From assembly GCF_949987535.1 (NCBI RefSeq), contig NC_080081.1, positions 48,272,973 through 48,336,972 of the forward strand: 64,000 nt of DNA, in the 5' to 3' direction. The position numbers were made by a program, and so were the translations under genes. The notes beneath the pieces are model-generated. The model was given only the letters and a program-made list of their open reading frames with translations. It was not told where the DNA came from and did not search any database. Below, in pieces: positions 47,420 through 60,000 of this stretch (position 1 is its first letter; each line of letters starts with the position of its first letter). Source of the DNA: Balaenoptera acutorostrata (lineage: Eukaryota > Chordata > Mammalia > Artiodactyla > Balaenopteridae).

Positions 47420-47798
47420 AAGAAACAATGCAGGGACTTCCCTGATGGCCCAGTGGTTAAGAATCCGCCTGCCAATGCAGGGGACATGGGTTCGAGCCCT
47501 GGTCCGGGAAGATCCCACATGCCGCAGAGCAACTAAGCCCGTGCGCCACAACTACTGAAGCCCGCGCTCTAGAGCCTGCGAGCCACAACTACTGAGCCCA
47601 CGTGCCACCACTACTGAAGCCTTTGTGCCTAGAGCCCATGCTCCACAACAAGAGAAGCCACCACAGTGAGAAGCCCGTGCACCACAAAGAAGAGGAGCCC
47701 CCACTCGCTGCAACTAGAGAAAGCCCGTGCACAGCAACGAAGACCCAACGCAGCCAAAAATAAATAAATTTATTTTTTTTTTAAAAAGAAACAATGCA
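47420..47798 (+). repeat. Long CHR-type SINE, sense, with perfect TSD
   Basis: TSD aagaaacaatgca at 47420-47432 and 47786-47798. The head gggacttccctgatggcccagtgg (read in pieces) carries the A-box-like tggttaagaatccg and the B box gggttcgagccc. The body has repeated units of about 25 bases (cacaactactgaagcc, cacaactactgagccc, caccactactgaagcc). The tail is AAAAATAAATAAATTT plus A-rich end. It is the longest sense copy and the most useful for subfamily typing. Confidence 0.95.
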
Positions 47799-47928
47799 AA
47801 AGTTAGCTCAGGATGGTGGGTTTGGGGGTGGTTTTTTGTTTGTTTGTTTTTGCTTTCTTTGTCATCCAAATCTGTAGTCTGCCAAGGTCATGTGGGATCC
47901 AGCCCCGGATGTGGTTTAAGGCTTTTAT

Positions 47929-47951
47929 TCTCTCTCTCTCTCTCTCTCTTT
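47929..47951. repeat. (TC)n simple repeat
   Basis: About ten TC units followed by a T-run. Confidence 0.95.
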
Positions 47952-50139
47952 TTTAAGTCTAGTGGGTTCTCTGTATTTGAAAGCCATTCAACTTTTCAAC
48001 AATTTTCAACTTTTCATTTAATTTCAGGAAAAAGCTGTTGTGGGACTCCAGAATCAATTCTTATAGTAAGAATCATATGAGGAATTAAATTGAAATAAGT
48101 GAGTTTTCCTATCTTAAAGGAAAACAGCATGTATTCTCACCCTGTTTAATATTTCCACAGAAACATAAATACAAGATGTGTGGATTGGATTCCCTTACTG
48201 ACCTAGCACTAAGAAAGGCAGCTGGTCCTTGCCCATCTGTACTCCAATCACCAGGGGCCTGGATATTGGCAATAGTCCTAGATAGATCATACTTCTCTAC
48301 ACAGACGTCAATTACAGTGTCTTAAAGACAAAAAAAAAAAAAAAGCCTTGGATTCAATTCATAAAACAATAGCACAATCTTCCTATCTTTGGAGAGTTAA
48401 GCAATCATTCTACTTTGCCTTAATGTTTTTTGTTTCCATTTAAAAATGTGTATTGGTAAGGATTTGACTTGAGGGGAAATAGAAAATTCTTCTCTTTGTA
48501 TTGACACCCAGCTTTATCTTCCACCGAAAGAGTCCATGTGTCCAAGTGTGTCATCTTGTATTTGGAACTACTTTCATATAAAAAAGGTTATGAGCCCACT
48601 GGCCTCCAATTACAATTTATTTCATACCTCTGAACACCTATATAGGGTTTTCGCCAACTCACAGGGTTGTGGTATCCCCCTGATGTTTGAAGTGAACTAT
48701 TTATAAACTAAGTGCATGTTTTTATGTAGAATTTGGGTCTCCAGTTCAACCCACATGAAACCACTAATAGTGCACTCTTAAAATAATAGTAATGGCAAAA
48801 AACACCTGGCCTTGAACCAACATTGTAATAAAATTTCTGTATAAAATTGAACTTGCAACTTGAGAGCTTTCTCTACTTGTAAACATTTTCTCTAGTTTGC
48901 AGTGGGACAGGAGATTCATTCTCCAACCCAACTTCATTTGTCATTTTGCAGTTTAGGGTGTGACTCCCTCAGTTCCACAGTTTGGGCCTCCCAAGGCTGG
49001 GGACCCAGATGGGGGCTGTTGGGATGCTGAGAGATAAATGTGAGGGCTGGAGTGAAGAAGTGTTATCTAGGAATTTCTAACAGCTATAAGCTCATTCTAA
49101 AATAAGCCCTTTACTTTCTTTTTTATTTTTTCAGTGGTCTCAGGAATGACCTCTTTCCATTTTATACTATCTTGTCTATTGCTTCTCATGAAAGATTCTC
49201 CACCTAAAACCACAGAAGAGTTACATGCCAGCTTGGTTTTTCTTCTAATCATTTTGTCCCTAAAGCTAGCCCACAACTATCTGGAGTTTTCTCAATAGGG
49301 TGGAAACACTTTTGCCTGCGTTGGCCACCCATTGTTATCCACCTAAGCGTCCAAAGAAGTTCAAAGAGCAAACAGTAAAGAAAAACCCATAGGTCGAGTA
49401 AAGGAGGACAAAAATATCCAAGTGGGTATACAGGTCTTGTTTTTGGCAACACTAGTTTATTAGTGACCTTGACGAGAGCTGTTTCAGAAGAGTAAAGTGT
49501 CAAAAGCATGATCGGAGTGAGTTCAAGAGAAAAATGGGAAGAGAGGAAATGAGACAGTAGTATGGGCAATTCTTCTGAGATGTTTTGCTGCAAAGGCAGT
49601 CAACAATGGAAGCAGTAAATGGAGCAAGATGTGGAATCAAATAGAGGTTTTTTTTTTCTCTAAAGGTTGGGACTGTTACTACATATTACTTATATGCTGA
49701 GGGGAATGATTGCATGAAGAAGGAAACCTTTACAGTGCAGTAGAGAGAGGGCACAGCTGCCAGAGGGATGGACAAGCTGGCACCCACCTTGAGGGGTTGG
49801 TTGTCCTCAGAGGGGAGCACAGAAGATCCCCAGGAGGGAAGAAGTGGGCGTGCCTGCAATCAGCAGATAGGTGTCGGGGCACAGGAAGCTTATGGGGGTT
49901 CTCTTCTGATTGCTTCTATGAGTGAGTGAAATGAGAGTGAAGGAGAACAGGTTAGATGTTTGATGGGAGAGAAGAAGGGCTTAAAGGGTTGTCTAGGAGA
50001 ATAGACAATGAGTGCTAGGGAACTGTAGTGGATAAAGGTCGAACTTGAAGTTCTCAGTCAGGAACTTAAGTAATACCAGGAGAGAAAAGGAGTCTATGTG
50101 TGACCTTGGAGATACAGTGCTGAGGTAGTTTACATAGGT
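47952..50139. other. Unique sequence, no gene seen
   Basis: A-run near 48329-48343. Short open frames (49249-49593 minus, 49710-49925 plus) are unsupported. Confidence 0.5.
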
Positions 50140-50225
50140 ATACTATCTGCTTTACAAAGTTATTGGGCGTATTAAATGTGTCAGAAAGCATTTTGAAGTA
50201 TAAGTACAGGATATCGTTATTATGA
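50140..50225 (+). repeat. MIR SINE 3' fragment, sense
   Basis: ctgctttacaaagttattgg, gcattttgaagtataagtac and gatatcgttattatga match the MIR 3' part. Confidence 0.55.
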
Positions 50226-50289
50226 AACTTAGCTTTGAATTACTTAGCACTTTTTCTTGGCAAAAAGCTTTCTAAATTTCTTTAAGACA

Positions 50290-50475
50290 GCCTTACTATC
50301 TCCAGAGACAGCATTTGGCTTCTGCCACTGATTTACTCAGTAACTAAGTCTAAGCAAATGACTTAACTTCCTTTTGCTTTTTACCTCTCAATCTATAAAA
50401 TGACGGTGGCGATGTTTCAAGTGCAACAGATGCTTTAGAAATAAAGGTGCTACATAAATACAAGCTATTAATAAA
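50290..50475 (+). repeat. MIR SINE, sense
   Basis: tggcttctgccactgattta, agcaaatgacttaacttcct, tctcaatctataaaatgacg and ggtgctacataaatacaagc follow the MIR core. Confidence 0.7.
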
Positions 50476-50639
50476 ATGGCTTTCAGCTCTCATGGGTATG
50501 GTCACCAGAAAGTCAGAACGGTCAGAGCATCTGAACAAGCCTTGGGTGGTAGAAGCCTCCCTTGGAAAGCTTGGAGGCAGGTACCTCAAAGGAGGTGTCA
50601 CCCACATCCTTTCCTTTAGTTCTCTTGGAGATTGATTAT

Positions 50640-50748
50640 TAGAACCTGAGACTCAAAGAGGTGAGATAACTTGTTAGGGCCAAGGGGTTGGATTTCAACC
50701 CAGATTTACCTTAAAATCCCATGCTCTTTTCACTTTGCCACATGTGGA
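50640..50748 (-). repeat. MIR SINE fragment, antisense
   Basis: tgagactcaaagaggtgaga, taacttgttagggccaaggg and catgctcttttcactttgcc are the reverse of the MIR core. Confidence 0.65.
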
Positions 50749-52044
50749 ATTGGGCTTGATACATTATAGCCAGGGAAGGTGTGTAATACTTTATTTATGT
50801 ATATTACAGACCCATATTTTAGCCAATTTAATCTCTTCTCTGTCATCAAAAATGTAATGAGAGTTGCCCAGCGGCAGAACAAACTAGTTTGTTGGAGATA
50901 TCATCATGATGGAGTCGTTTACAAGAAATCAAATGACAAGAAAAGGTAGGAACGTTTTTGGGGAAGGAGCAGTAAGCTGACTAAAAATTTGCACTTAGCT
51001 ACGATGCAGTTTTCAAACACCTTGGGGCAGGAGAGTGGGTGCTAGAAAAAAAATAAATTTGTACAGTCATGGAAACTGTAGGAATAGAGTGTCAGCTGTG
51101 CTTTTTTACTGCAAACATGATATGTACATTATAAACTATAGAGCATAAGAGGCTCTAAGAGAAAGTCACTGAACTGTTAGTAACTTCTGAGTAACAATCG
51201 CCCACCTGATAGGGAAGGTGATGATAGGAAAAGTGTATTTATTTTCTTCCAAGAGCTAAAAAGTGATCAGACTTCTAAAATTTGTTGAGATTGTCCAGGA
51301 AAGTGTGTAAAATACTCATCCATCACCAGAAGCCCCTGGTCAGGAAATGACAGTGCAGTAAATATCTTCAGCAGCCACCTTTTAATGTACAAGCTGTTTT
51401 CGGTTGGAATTTTCAGCACTCACATAAAACACACTGTCATGAGTGACTGCTTCTGCTCCAAAGTCATCACTACCGGGATAATGGAACATCTCTCTGCAAA
51501 TAACCAAAAAACTTTAAATGTCATGTCAAGTTTGTTGAAGCCATTTTCAAGCTCTGTTCAAGGTTACATGAATATTGAGGGTGTCTGGGTTTTTTTTTTA
51601 AATTTGAGATCTACGAGAGAGATCACTCATAAGGTTGTGCAATGTGAGAGTCAAGTTAATTAAAAGAAAATCTGTTGCTCTTTGGGAAAGTCAGTCAGCT
51701 AGCACCATTTAGCCGTTAGCTATTACACCTCTCTCCTCACAGCCTGGATAAGTCCGGATCACTGTCACTTACCAATGAAAGAATATATATGTGTGTATAG
51801 GTTACAGGTCTGTATGAATATATGTGTACGTATTTGGCAAATTATGACATTATTTTGATTTGCTAGGAAGTTTTAACAATTTGCCTGCCAAATTCAGTAT
51901 TTTTTTTAAAAGAAAGCATTGAATTTTAAAATTCCTATTAGAAACTTTCTTCCTTGGATTTGTTTGAAAAGGAAATTAATCTTTTTATTATTCAGACTAA
52001 CGTCTGTCTTGGGTCATAGAGTGTGGAAATAAATTCTTTGCCCA
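50749..52044. other. Unique sequence; one exon-like stretch not accepted
   Basis: A good splice-donor wording (aaaag|gtagga, junction 50945/50946) closes a short open stretch, but no convincing acceptor precedes it. See the rejected list. Otherwise no features. Confidence 0.5.
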
Positions 52045-52380
52045 ATGCATATTTACTGAGCATCCACTGTGCTCCATGGCCATCCTAGGCACCGACATTA
52101 CAGCAGTATTTAGAACAATGTCCTTGCTATCTCAGAGCTTACATTCTAGTGAAGAGATAGACAACAGACAAGTAAACAAGTATGTGATGTGTCCGGTGGT
52201 TATAAGTTCTGTGAAGGGAAAGATGAGTGTAAGAATATAGAGCGATGAAAAGGTGAGTGCTATTTTAGATGGATGGTCAGAGACGGCCTCTCTCGATAGC
52301 ATTTGAGCAGAGACCTAAATGAAATGCAGAACCAAGCCTTGCTAATAACTGAGTGATGGGCATTTCAGGCACAGAAGAAG
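52045..52380 (+). repeat. Old unassigned interspersed repeat (longest copy)
   Basis: tttactgagcatccactgtg, cagagcttacattctagtga, caagtaaacaagtatgtgat, tggttataagttctgtgaag, ggtcagagacggcctctctc and agcagagacctaaatgaaat. Copies of parts lie at 3255, 4630, 7530 and 35100. An old mammal-wide element; family not named. Confidence 0.55.
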
Positions 52381-52397
52381 TAGGAAATAAGTATTAA

Positions 52398-52462
52398 TGC
52401 TAATGAAATAGTTGTCTATTTATATTTTTTAGCTTATTCTTAACCTCTGAGTGTTTATTTTA
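52398..52462. repeat. 65-base direct repeat, copy 1
   Basis: Starts tgctaatgaaatagttgtct and ends gtgtttatttta. Identical to 52793-52857 except base 52450 (A versus C). Confidence 0.95.
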
Positions 52463-52792
52463 TTTATTTATTTTTACAATTCAGCAAACATTTATTTTAA
52501 AATTTTAAAAAATTTATTTACTTAAAATTAGTTAATTAATTTTAATTGAAGTATAGTTGATATACAAAATTATATGTTACAGGTGTACAATATACTGATT
52601 CACAATTTTTAAAGGTTATATTCCATTTATAGTTATTATAAAATATTGGCTATATTTTCTGTTATACAATATATCCTTTTAGCTTATTTTATACCTAATA
52701 ATTTGTACCTCTTAATCCTCTACCCCTATATTGCCCCTCCCCACTTCCCTCTCCTCACTGGTAACCACTAGTTTGTTCTCCATATCTGTGTC
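52463..52792 (-). mobile_element. L1 3' fragment, antisense, between direct repeats
   Basis: aattgaagtatagttgatat, gttacaggtgtacaatatac, taaccactagtttgttctcc and atatctgtgtc are the reverse of an L1 3' end. The A-tail side is a TTTA-rich stretch at 52463-52500. Bounded on both sides by the 65-base repeats. Confidence 0.8.
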
Positions 52793-52857
52793 TGCTAATG
52801 AAATAGTTGTCTATTTATATTTTTTAGCTTATTCTTAACCTCTGCGTGTTTATTTTA
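52793..52857. repeat. 65-base direct repeat, copy 2
   Basis: Second copy of the repeat at 52398-52462, one mismatch at 52845. Confidence 0.95.
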
Positions 52858-53004
52858 AATCTACCTTACTCTTTTGAATGTTTTTTAGTTTAGTCTGTCT
52901 AAGAGGACTTGTTTGTTGAGAATAATTACTTTAATGTTTCATAATGTGCACAGTGCTTGCTTATCACAGTGATAAGTTTTACGTTTCTTTCTTCCTTACT
53001 GTAG

Positions 53005-53267
53005 AAAATCAGAAGTTGCAGTTGACAGAAGGGTCACATTCACACTACAATATCAATTGCAGCTCAACAAAGACTGCAGTCACCAAGGAGCTTAATTATA
53101 ATCTAGACACTCACACGTCTACCGAGAGGATCAAGGCAGCTGAGAAGAAGGAAGCCTGTAATGTAGAAAGCAACAGAAAAAAGGAAATGGAACTTCTTGG
53201 CTCGGTTTCTAAAAATGAATCCATTCCCGAAGTTGAAGCCCTGCTGGCAAGATTACGAGCTTTATAA
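53005..53267 (+). CDS. Candidate 3'-terminal coding exon of an unidentified gene
   Basis: A strong acceptor (cttccttactgtag, AG at 53003-53004) opens a frame of 86 codons plus stop TAA at 53265-53267. The first two exon bases complete a codon of the form nAA, so the upstream exon should end with one spare base (phase 1). The stretch is hydrophilic and lysine/glutamate/serine-rich, with no membrane segment. It reads NQKLQLTEGSHSHYNINCSS early, STERIKAAEKKEACNVESN in the middle, and ends IPEVEALLARLRAL, a likely short amphipathic helix. A polyadenylation signal follows 122 bases after the stop. I do not recognise the protein. Composition would suit the tail of a coiled-coil or cytoskeletal protein, but that is only a guess. 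No upstream exon of the same gene is secure in this window. An 86-codon frame in AT-rich DNA can occur by chance; the splice site, frame and poly(A) signal together make it better than chance. Confidence 0.5.
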
Positions 53268-53415
53268 ATTAAAGTGGTAAAAATGATTAAGCCAAATATA
53301 AAGCCATGCTCTAAGCTATACCACTTGAAAAAATTGCTTCTTATATAAGTGACTTTATATGGTTTTAAATTATGATATATATTAGAAAAATAAAACTCAA
53401 TACATGATTGCAGTG
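53268..53415 (+). other. Candidate 3'UTR of the terminal exon
   Basis: Short AT-rich stretch after the stop at 53267, with AATAAA at 53389-53394. Cleavage would be expected about 10-30 bases further on. Its compactness fits a genuine terminal exon. Confidence 0.4.
53389..53394 (+). terminator. Polyadenylation signal AATAAA (candidate)
   Basis: gaaaaataaaactc; canonical hexamer downstream of the candidate terminal exon. Confidence 0.45.
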
Positions 53416-56400
53416 CTTTTCCTATGTACTTGAGGTCTTGGCTTACTCAAGATTGTAATAGGCTTTAATGCTTTTTTTGTCTCCTGGTGTTCATGTGTTC
53501 TGTATTTGGTGGTAGAATTTTTATATAATGCTTTAGAGAGCAGGTAGGTGACCATGTGTTCAGCAGTGTGTCCTTAAGAAAATACCATCTTCCCAAGTCA
53601 CTGTAATTTTTACTTTAGTATTTTCCAACATTAATGAACATCAAATCATCAACCTCAAGTCTTGCTACATACCCATGTATATTTTGTTTATGTCATTTAT
53701 ATAGGCCCAGGTTTCTCTTTAATTGGGATCTGTATGCTATCAGCATAGCACGGAAGACATAAAACTGAATATAACAGCTATGAGGAAATGATTGATAAGC
53801 TCATTATCATCATTGTTGAATTCATGTTAATTAGACCCTGTAGGAGACTATACAGCAATTGAACACAGTTCCAAGAATGACAAATAGGAATATATGCTCT
53901 CTCTTTGCAAAATGTACATGCCTTTGTATAAAGTGGATGTACACAGTATTACAGTGCTGCCGAAACTCTTAGCCGGGAGAGCATTACCCCCGTGCCACCC
54001 CGCCCCCGCCCGGTAATTATGACTCTAGGACCGAATTGCCATTTTGAAACTTCCCAAGTAAGGAATTTTTTAATTTCTGTGAACAAATTTGAAATTGCAG
54101 ATTCTCTGATCTGACAATCAATAACTTTAACAAAGATCTGAAGTGTTTCAAGGAAAGATTTCCTATGCAAATGTTGCAATTTTACCTCATTGGGAGCATG
54201 AAATTAACTCTGTTAATTCTATATCAAAGAAAATAAACTTGTTACTTGCACTAAATGAAAAAAATTGCTTCTTTTTTTTTTGTAGTTACCATATTCCATG
54301 GATTAGCTGGAAACAGACTGTGCTCTGCAGTCTATCTAAGCATCTCTTCTGCTTTATGACGTACAATAAGCAAGTGGCTGTTCTTTTACCTCCAGTTAAA
54401 AAGCAGTAACATGGAACTAGTCTGCGAGGTCCACTGCCTTTTATTTCCTTGTTTAAGTTGTCACCTCCTTTCAGCTCCAAGTTAATAAAGTTAATTAATT
54501 AGAACTATGAGCCAGGCCCTGGTTATAGACATTGGGGAACAGAGTGTTATCCACAGCCAAGGTGGGAATAAATTGTTCTCGTCTGTATTGCTGAAATGTG
54601 CATTTTGCCCTCCAGTTGCAATTCCTGTTTTCCTGAGAGCAAATCTTAAAAATGAGGAAAGGTGAAGGACATTTATACATTTAAGCAGGTGGAAGCCCTA
54701 AGCACAAGGAAAGAAGTCAAATGAAGGAATTCTGACTGTTCTTATCATAATTTTGCAAAGACTTGGGATTTTCAGAAATAAAACTGAAATTCAACCCAGT
54801 AGTTTGGACACACCAGATGGCAGGTAAATACTCTGTCAACTTAGGGCTGGGGAGCAGACACAGGGGAGAAGCAGCCTGACCAGTAAAGGGAAGTGAAGAT
54901 GACACAACCTCCCAGGGGCGGAGGAAGGCAGGGAAGTCCCGAAGCTGAGCAATCAGCCCCCAGAGCATCTGTCTGCAGAGGCTGAAGGACAGCCTTCAGG
55001 CGAGGGCCAGGAGCCGGGAACTGTACACACCTGTACTGCCTCGCCCTCTCTGAGGGAGCCAGTTCTGAACAGGCCTGAATAGGAGGGCTATAGCTATGAG
55101 GAGGAAAGCACAAAACAAAGAGTTGACAGAGGTAAGAGCCAACCAAGAAACATTGGTTTCTGTTGCAGATATTTCTTTCAACAATAGACGGGGGTTATAA
55201 TTAGGGTTTTAAAATTCCTTATATTCCTTTAGTCAACTACAGATGGAAACTGTAGAGATGACCTTTAATTTGAAGGCAGACATTGAGGTACAAGTGTGTG
55301 TTTCTGAGCAAACAGATTTTGTTCATTTGAATTAGTGGATAAAAGGCACACTGGTCGGTGCCTTGGTGAGGAAGCTCCATCCAGGCTAGTGACAAGCCCC
55401 TAATAGATTCCCTTCCCCTTTGTCTCACGTCAGGGGAGAGAATTTGGCAAGAACACAGACAGCTAAGTGATCACTGAGTGGTCCAAAAGCAAAAACTTGT
55501 TGCTAACAAGTTTCCCAATCAAATATTTAAAGTAATTTAAAAATAAGGGGGCAATCTAATCATATATGCATGTATGTCCTTTTCTTAACATACTCAAATA
55601 TTTAAACAAAATGGGCCAAACACCTAGTGTTTATATGAGGAAGTAAACATTTCAGTAATTTATATGAAAAAAATTCTGCTAAATCTAGAAAATGCAATTA
55701 TTTATACCAAGTAACTCCAAAACTCTTTTAGTTGTTACCATACAACTAAAACCATTATTCAAAAACGGGAGTTATTAATGACTTCAAAATGTTAGTTTAG
55801 CCGCAAATGATTATTTCCTGGGTGATTCGTTCTCATTTTAAAGTATCATAATCCAATGTAGATCTGAGTTTACTAGTTAGAAACTAAATCTATAATGTGC
55901 ATATCTGTGCTACATTTCATCTTATTAATTAAACTTTCATTTATAGATAAAACGGGTGGGCTGGGAGCATATTTGGTGATTAGTTTTGTGACAACCTTTT
56001 GTACAGAATGTAACTTTTGGAAAGTTGTAAGTCCTAATATAAACTGCTAATATGAATGAAAATTTTAAAAAGTGGCATTCATTGTCTTTTTCTTCATATT
56101 AATTATTAAAAATTTTGAGATCCAGGAATTGTAGCTGGCAGTGACCCGTCCTCATTTTTGTCTGGTGAATTGTTTAATGGTAGCTGTTACATGCCCTTGC
56201 CAGGCATGACTGTTCTTAAAATACGTCCTAGAGCCAAACTGTTCAACCATTTTGCTCAAGAGCTACTGTTTAGCAAAACACGTGGAGCTGCCAAAGAACC
56301 ACAGAGACTGGATGGCATTTCAGAATTGAATCCAAATCTCCCTATAAAATGAAAATAATGGAACCTTAAACCATAAAAATTCATGATTCCTAAATAGACC

Positions 56401-56768
56401 ATTGCCTTTTAAAATAGGTATGAAGGAAGAGGTTACAGCTAGGGTGGGGGTGGGGTTTGAGGTAGAATGAAAGTTAGCTGTGCCCCTAATTAGGGTTTGG
56501 CTGTGGTAGTCTCTTCGTCTCCTACTCACCTAGTTAGAGTTGAGTGTCACATTTGTCTGCAACCATACTCTCCCTTCAGCATCTCCAAGAGGCAAGAACT
56601 TAAAAGGAATCAATTTATTTCAGGAAACCTTAAAATGGTAGATTTTTTTCCCCTCTACTATCCATTTTGAAACTCCAACCATTGGATAAAAAATGTTTTG
56701 AAAATTCCAGAAATTGCCTCCTTCCAATGAATATCACTAACATGCTCCAGGTTCTGGCAGATCTATGT
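53416..56768. other. Unique sequence, no gene seen
   Basis: No repeat clearly recognised. Overlapping open frames on the minus strand at 54717-55184 compete in several frames and show no domain. A short C-rich stretch lies at 53990-54012. Confidence 0.5.
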
Positions 56769-57078
56769 TGTTATACATTTTTTTTAAAATTTATTTATTT
56801 ATGGCTATGTTGGGTCTTCGTTTCTGTGCGAGGGCTTTCTCTAGTTGCGGCAAGTGGGGGCCACTCTTCATCGCGGTGCGCGGGCCTCTCACTATCGCGG
56901 CCTCTCTTGTTGCGGAGCACAGGCTCCAGATGCGCAGGCTCAGTAGTTGTGGCTCACGGGCCTAGTTGCTCCACGGCATGTGGGATCTTCCCAGACCAGG
57001 GCTCGAACCCATGTCCCCTGCATTGGCAGGCAGATTCTCAACCACTGCGCCACCAGGGAAGCCCTGTTATACATTTTT
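56769..57078 (-). repeat. CHR-type SINE, antisense, with TSD
   Basis: TSD tgttatacattttt at 56769-56782 and 57065-57078. The body has ggctatgttgggtcttcg, ctctagttgcggcaagtg, cactcttcatcgcggtgcg and the reversed head accactgcgccaccagggaag. The 137-codon plus-strand frame at 56667-57080 spans SINE and flank and is not a gene. Confidence 0.94.
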
Positions 57079-60000
57079 AAAGCTATTTGAAATACAAGTT
57101 TTTTAAAGGGATTCTGATGATGAAATTAGAAGCTGAATTTTTGGATTATCACTTCAGGATTGCCTATTCATTTTCTTTTACAACAGCCTTTTAACATATT
57201 TTAGTAAGTCTATTATTTACCTTAGTTTTTTTTTTTTAATTGTATCTAAAGTTTGAGACTTTACATTTTTTCTTGGCATTTTTATTCCATGTCATGTTTG
57301 TATTAAAAACCTATTTATAAAAATTTCTCCTTTTTCCTTGTTTTCTAACTATGTGTTATTAAAAATTTATTTTAAACATGAATCTCCAATGACCATCTAA
57401 TCTTAATATTTTATGTATAATCTGGGTGTGATTGATGGTCAAACGTTAAGATGCCAGAATAAAATAATTAAACAGATTGAATCAAGCATTCTGATGAATT
57501 ATTTCTTGAGAGGGAGACCAAGTCCTCAGATGGGTATATTCCAGTTAATTTTTCCCCAAAGTATCCGTTTTCACAGGCATGGCTGATCCTGGTGGAACAG
57601 GTCTATCTTTGCATAAAAAAACAAATATTTATGGTATATTAGCCATAAATATTTAATAACATGCATATTTAATTTAATATACTTAATAACATGTATAAAG
57701 GCAAATTATAGTTGATACAGATATATTAATAATATGGATATTTTTATTTACATGCTTTGTCATAATTTTAAAGTTCAATATGTGTAAAGCATTCTCTGTT
57801 AAAATATACCACAATCTGGCAACAAAATTTAGACATCATTATTAAAGTATCCGACCTCTGAGGGAAGGTTGATTTTAAAATGACGTATTTCTTCCCTTCC
57901 CTTCTATCAGGCACAGATACTTGGCCCTTTCAATGCAAAACCAAGCAGTTTCCTAATAAAAGAAGCAAACAAGTGCCTCTCCAGCCTGAAAAAAACGGCA
58001 TTTCTTTGGAGGGCCTCATCTTGACTCCTTTCCTTTCCTTAATGACCTAACAAGGGCCATTCTGCTGATGGTGAGAGCAGTGACTGACATCCCACACCTG
58101 TGGCCTACCCAGAGTGTCAGAGTCCAATTTGACTGGGATAATAAATAAAATCTTGTCGTACTATTATAGGATGTTTGGCAAGGACAAGAATTAAGGCACT
58201 TTTATAACTCCCCAAGGAATCTGGTGATATTTCTAACGTGATCTCACACATCATTCTGTCCTGCCTGACCTTCCTTGTATCACCCTCCTGAATTTTAGCT
58301 TGTATCCGTTACCCTCCCCTCCTTCCACAGCCTCTCCCCCAAATAAAGGAGTGCTGACCCGAAGAAAACAAATTTGATTTTTAACTTTATAAGAAAGTCA
58401 GTTAAAATGTCCTGGAACTCACTCCATATGTTTTCTGCAGAACATTTACTGCCCCCATTAGATTAAATGTATGTCTCACATTATGAAATGAATACTGAAA
58501 GTCTCTTAGAGATTAAAGGACCTCACCGAGAAGTGTCCAGCTTCATGCCTTAGTAACTTCTGGGGTCTCAGGATGTTATAGGAAACATTATGTATTCACT
58601 GAGTTCACCAATGTACCACCCACTTTTTCAACAATTAGTTCCTTTATCCTGACAGTCACTTGGAAGAGTTGTCTCTCAGGCACTTTCTCATGATTCCACT
58701 TCGGGAGTTTTTTGATATGTTGTAATAGCTTTCCTCATACTCTCCAGAGAAGCTTAACAGCTTCTGTCTGATGAGCCGGAGGAGAACACACTTACGTAAG
58801 AACAGGCACACTTCAAGGACACTGTTAAGCATAAAGATATTAGTGGCTCATGGGGATGGCAGCAATGCCTGTGGAGACCAGATGCCTGTTCAGGAGGGTG
58901 ACCTCGGTCAGGATGACCGTTCTCTGGGCATGCCCCAGGTAGAGCATGAGGAAGGCAAGTTTGATTTTGATAAACCCCAGTGTTCCTGAGAAACTGGGCT
59001 TCTGCCATCCTTATGGCTTCTCCTGCTCTATACTTGAACCTCCTTTGAGTTCTTTAAGTGTATGATAACAGCAGTGTTACCCTTCGTTGAGGGCATATGC
59101 ATTTTACATCTGACCTGTAAGGGTTGAAGGTCTACTGATGGAGAACTGAGAAGCGACAAAGTGAGGGAATCTACACCCACACATTGAATGGAACGCTGCG
59201 TCCCAACTTCCCCTTGTTTCAGTCTGAATAGCATTGTCGCCACCATCTTGTCTTCAAGGGGAGCCAATTCCCCTTTAATGCTGAGGTCAAAGCATAGACA
59301 AGAGTCCCTTTCCTCCATCCTCCTGCAGAGTTGAGACAAGATAGGATCTTGAAAACACTTCACAGAGCTCTGAGTAGAAAAGCAGAGGGATAGTTAGAGG
59401 CAGGAAGAAATAGAAAGGCATCCAAGCAAATAAGCAATAGTTATCCTCCACAGCAAACACATAACCCCCCCCCCCCCGTGCCATTTTGAGAAGAAGCTGG
59501 TGGGCACAGTCCTCTGGCAGGACAACACGTGAGGGAGGGGTCTAGTGGCTCATTTCTTAGGAACAACCCAGCCCTCTTACAGCTTGGATATCCTACAGAA
59601 TGGCAATCAGATTCATTCCCAGAATTATGGCCCACATACCCATTGGAATTGTCTGGGCATTTTGACCTTCCCTAAAGCTCAGAAACAAGACACCATGCCT
59701 TGCCTGAACTATAAAGTGTTGTCAGCCAACACTATACAGACCCTGGGTTGACATCTTTGTTGATTTGGGTTTGGGATGGTGCACTGACTGGAGGGTGTGG
59801 GTGGGAACAGAGGCCACGCACACATGTGGGGACTTAGGAGGAGGGCAGAATAGGCCACCGAGATCAGAGGAGGTTTGCTGAGCGGTGCTAGAAGGGAGGT
59901 CTCCATGGTGAGGGCTGGAAGCAATACTGATGCACAGTGTGTCTGTGTTCAGAGCACGGGAGGACTCAGAGGACAGGATAGCTGCCGTCAAATCCTTCAA

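Noticed and set aside
50860..50945. Possible internal exon ending aaaag|gtagga, whose MESFTRNQMTRK frame would leave one base and so match the phase needed at 53005.
   Set aside because: No credible acceptor upstream: a TAG stop sits at 50885-50887 in that frame, and the bases before it are not pyrimidine-rich. A donor-like word alone is common by chance.
56667..57080. 137-codon plus-strand open frame with arginine/serine-rich text.
   Set aside because: Most of it is the antisense of a CHR SINE. The same peptide wording appears at the SINEs at 2.9 and 23.4 kb.
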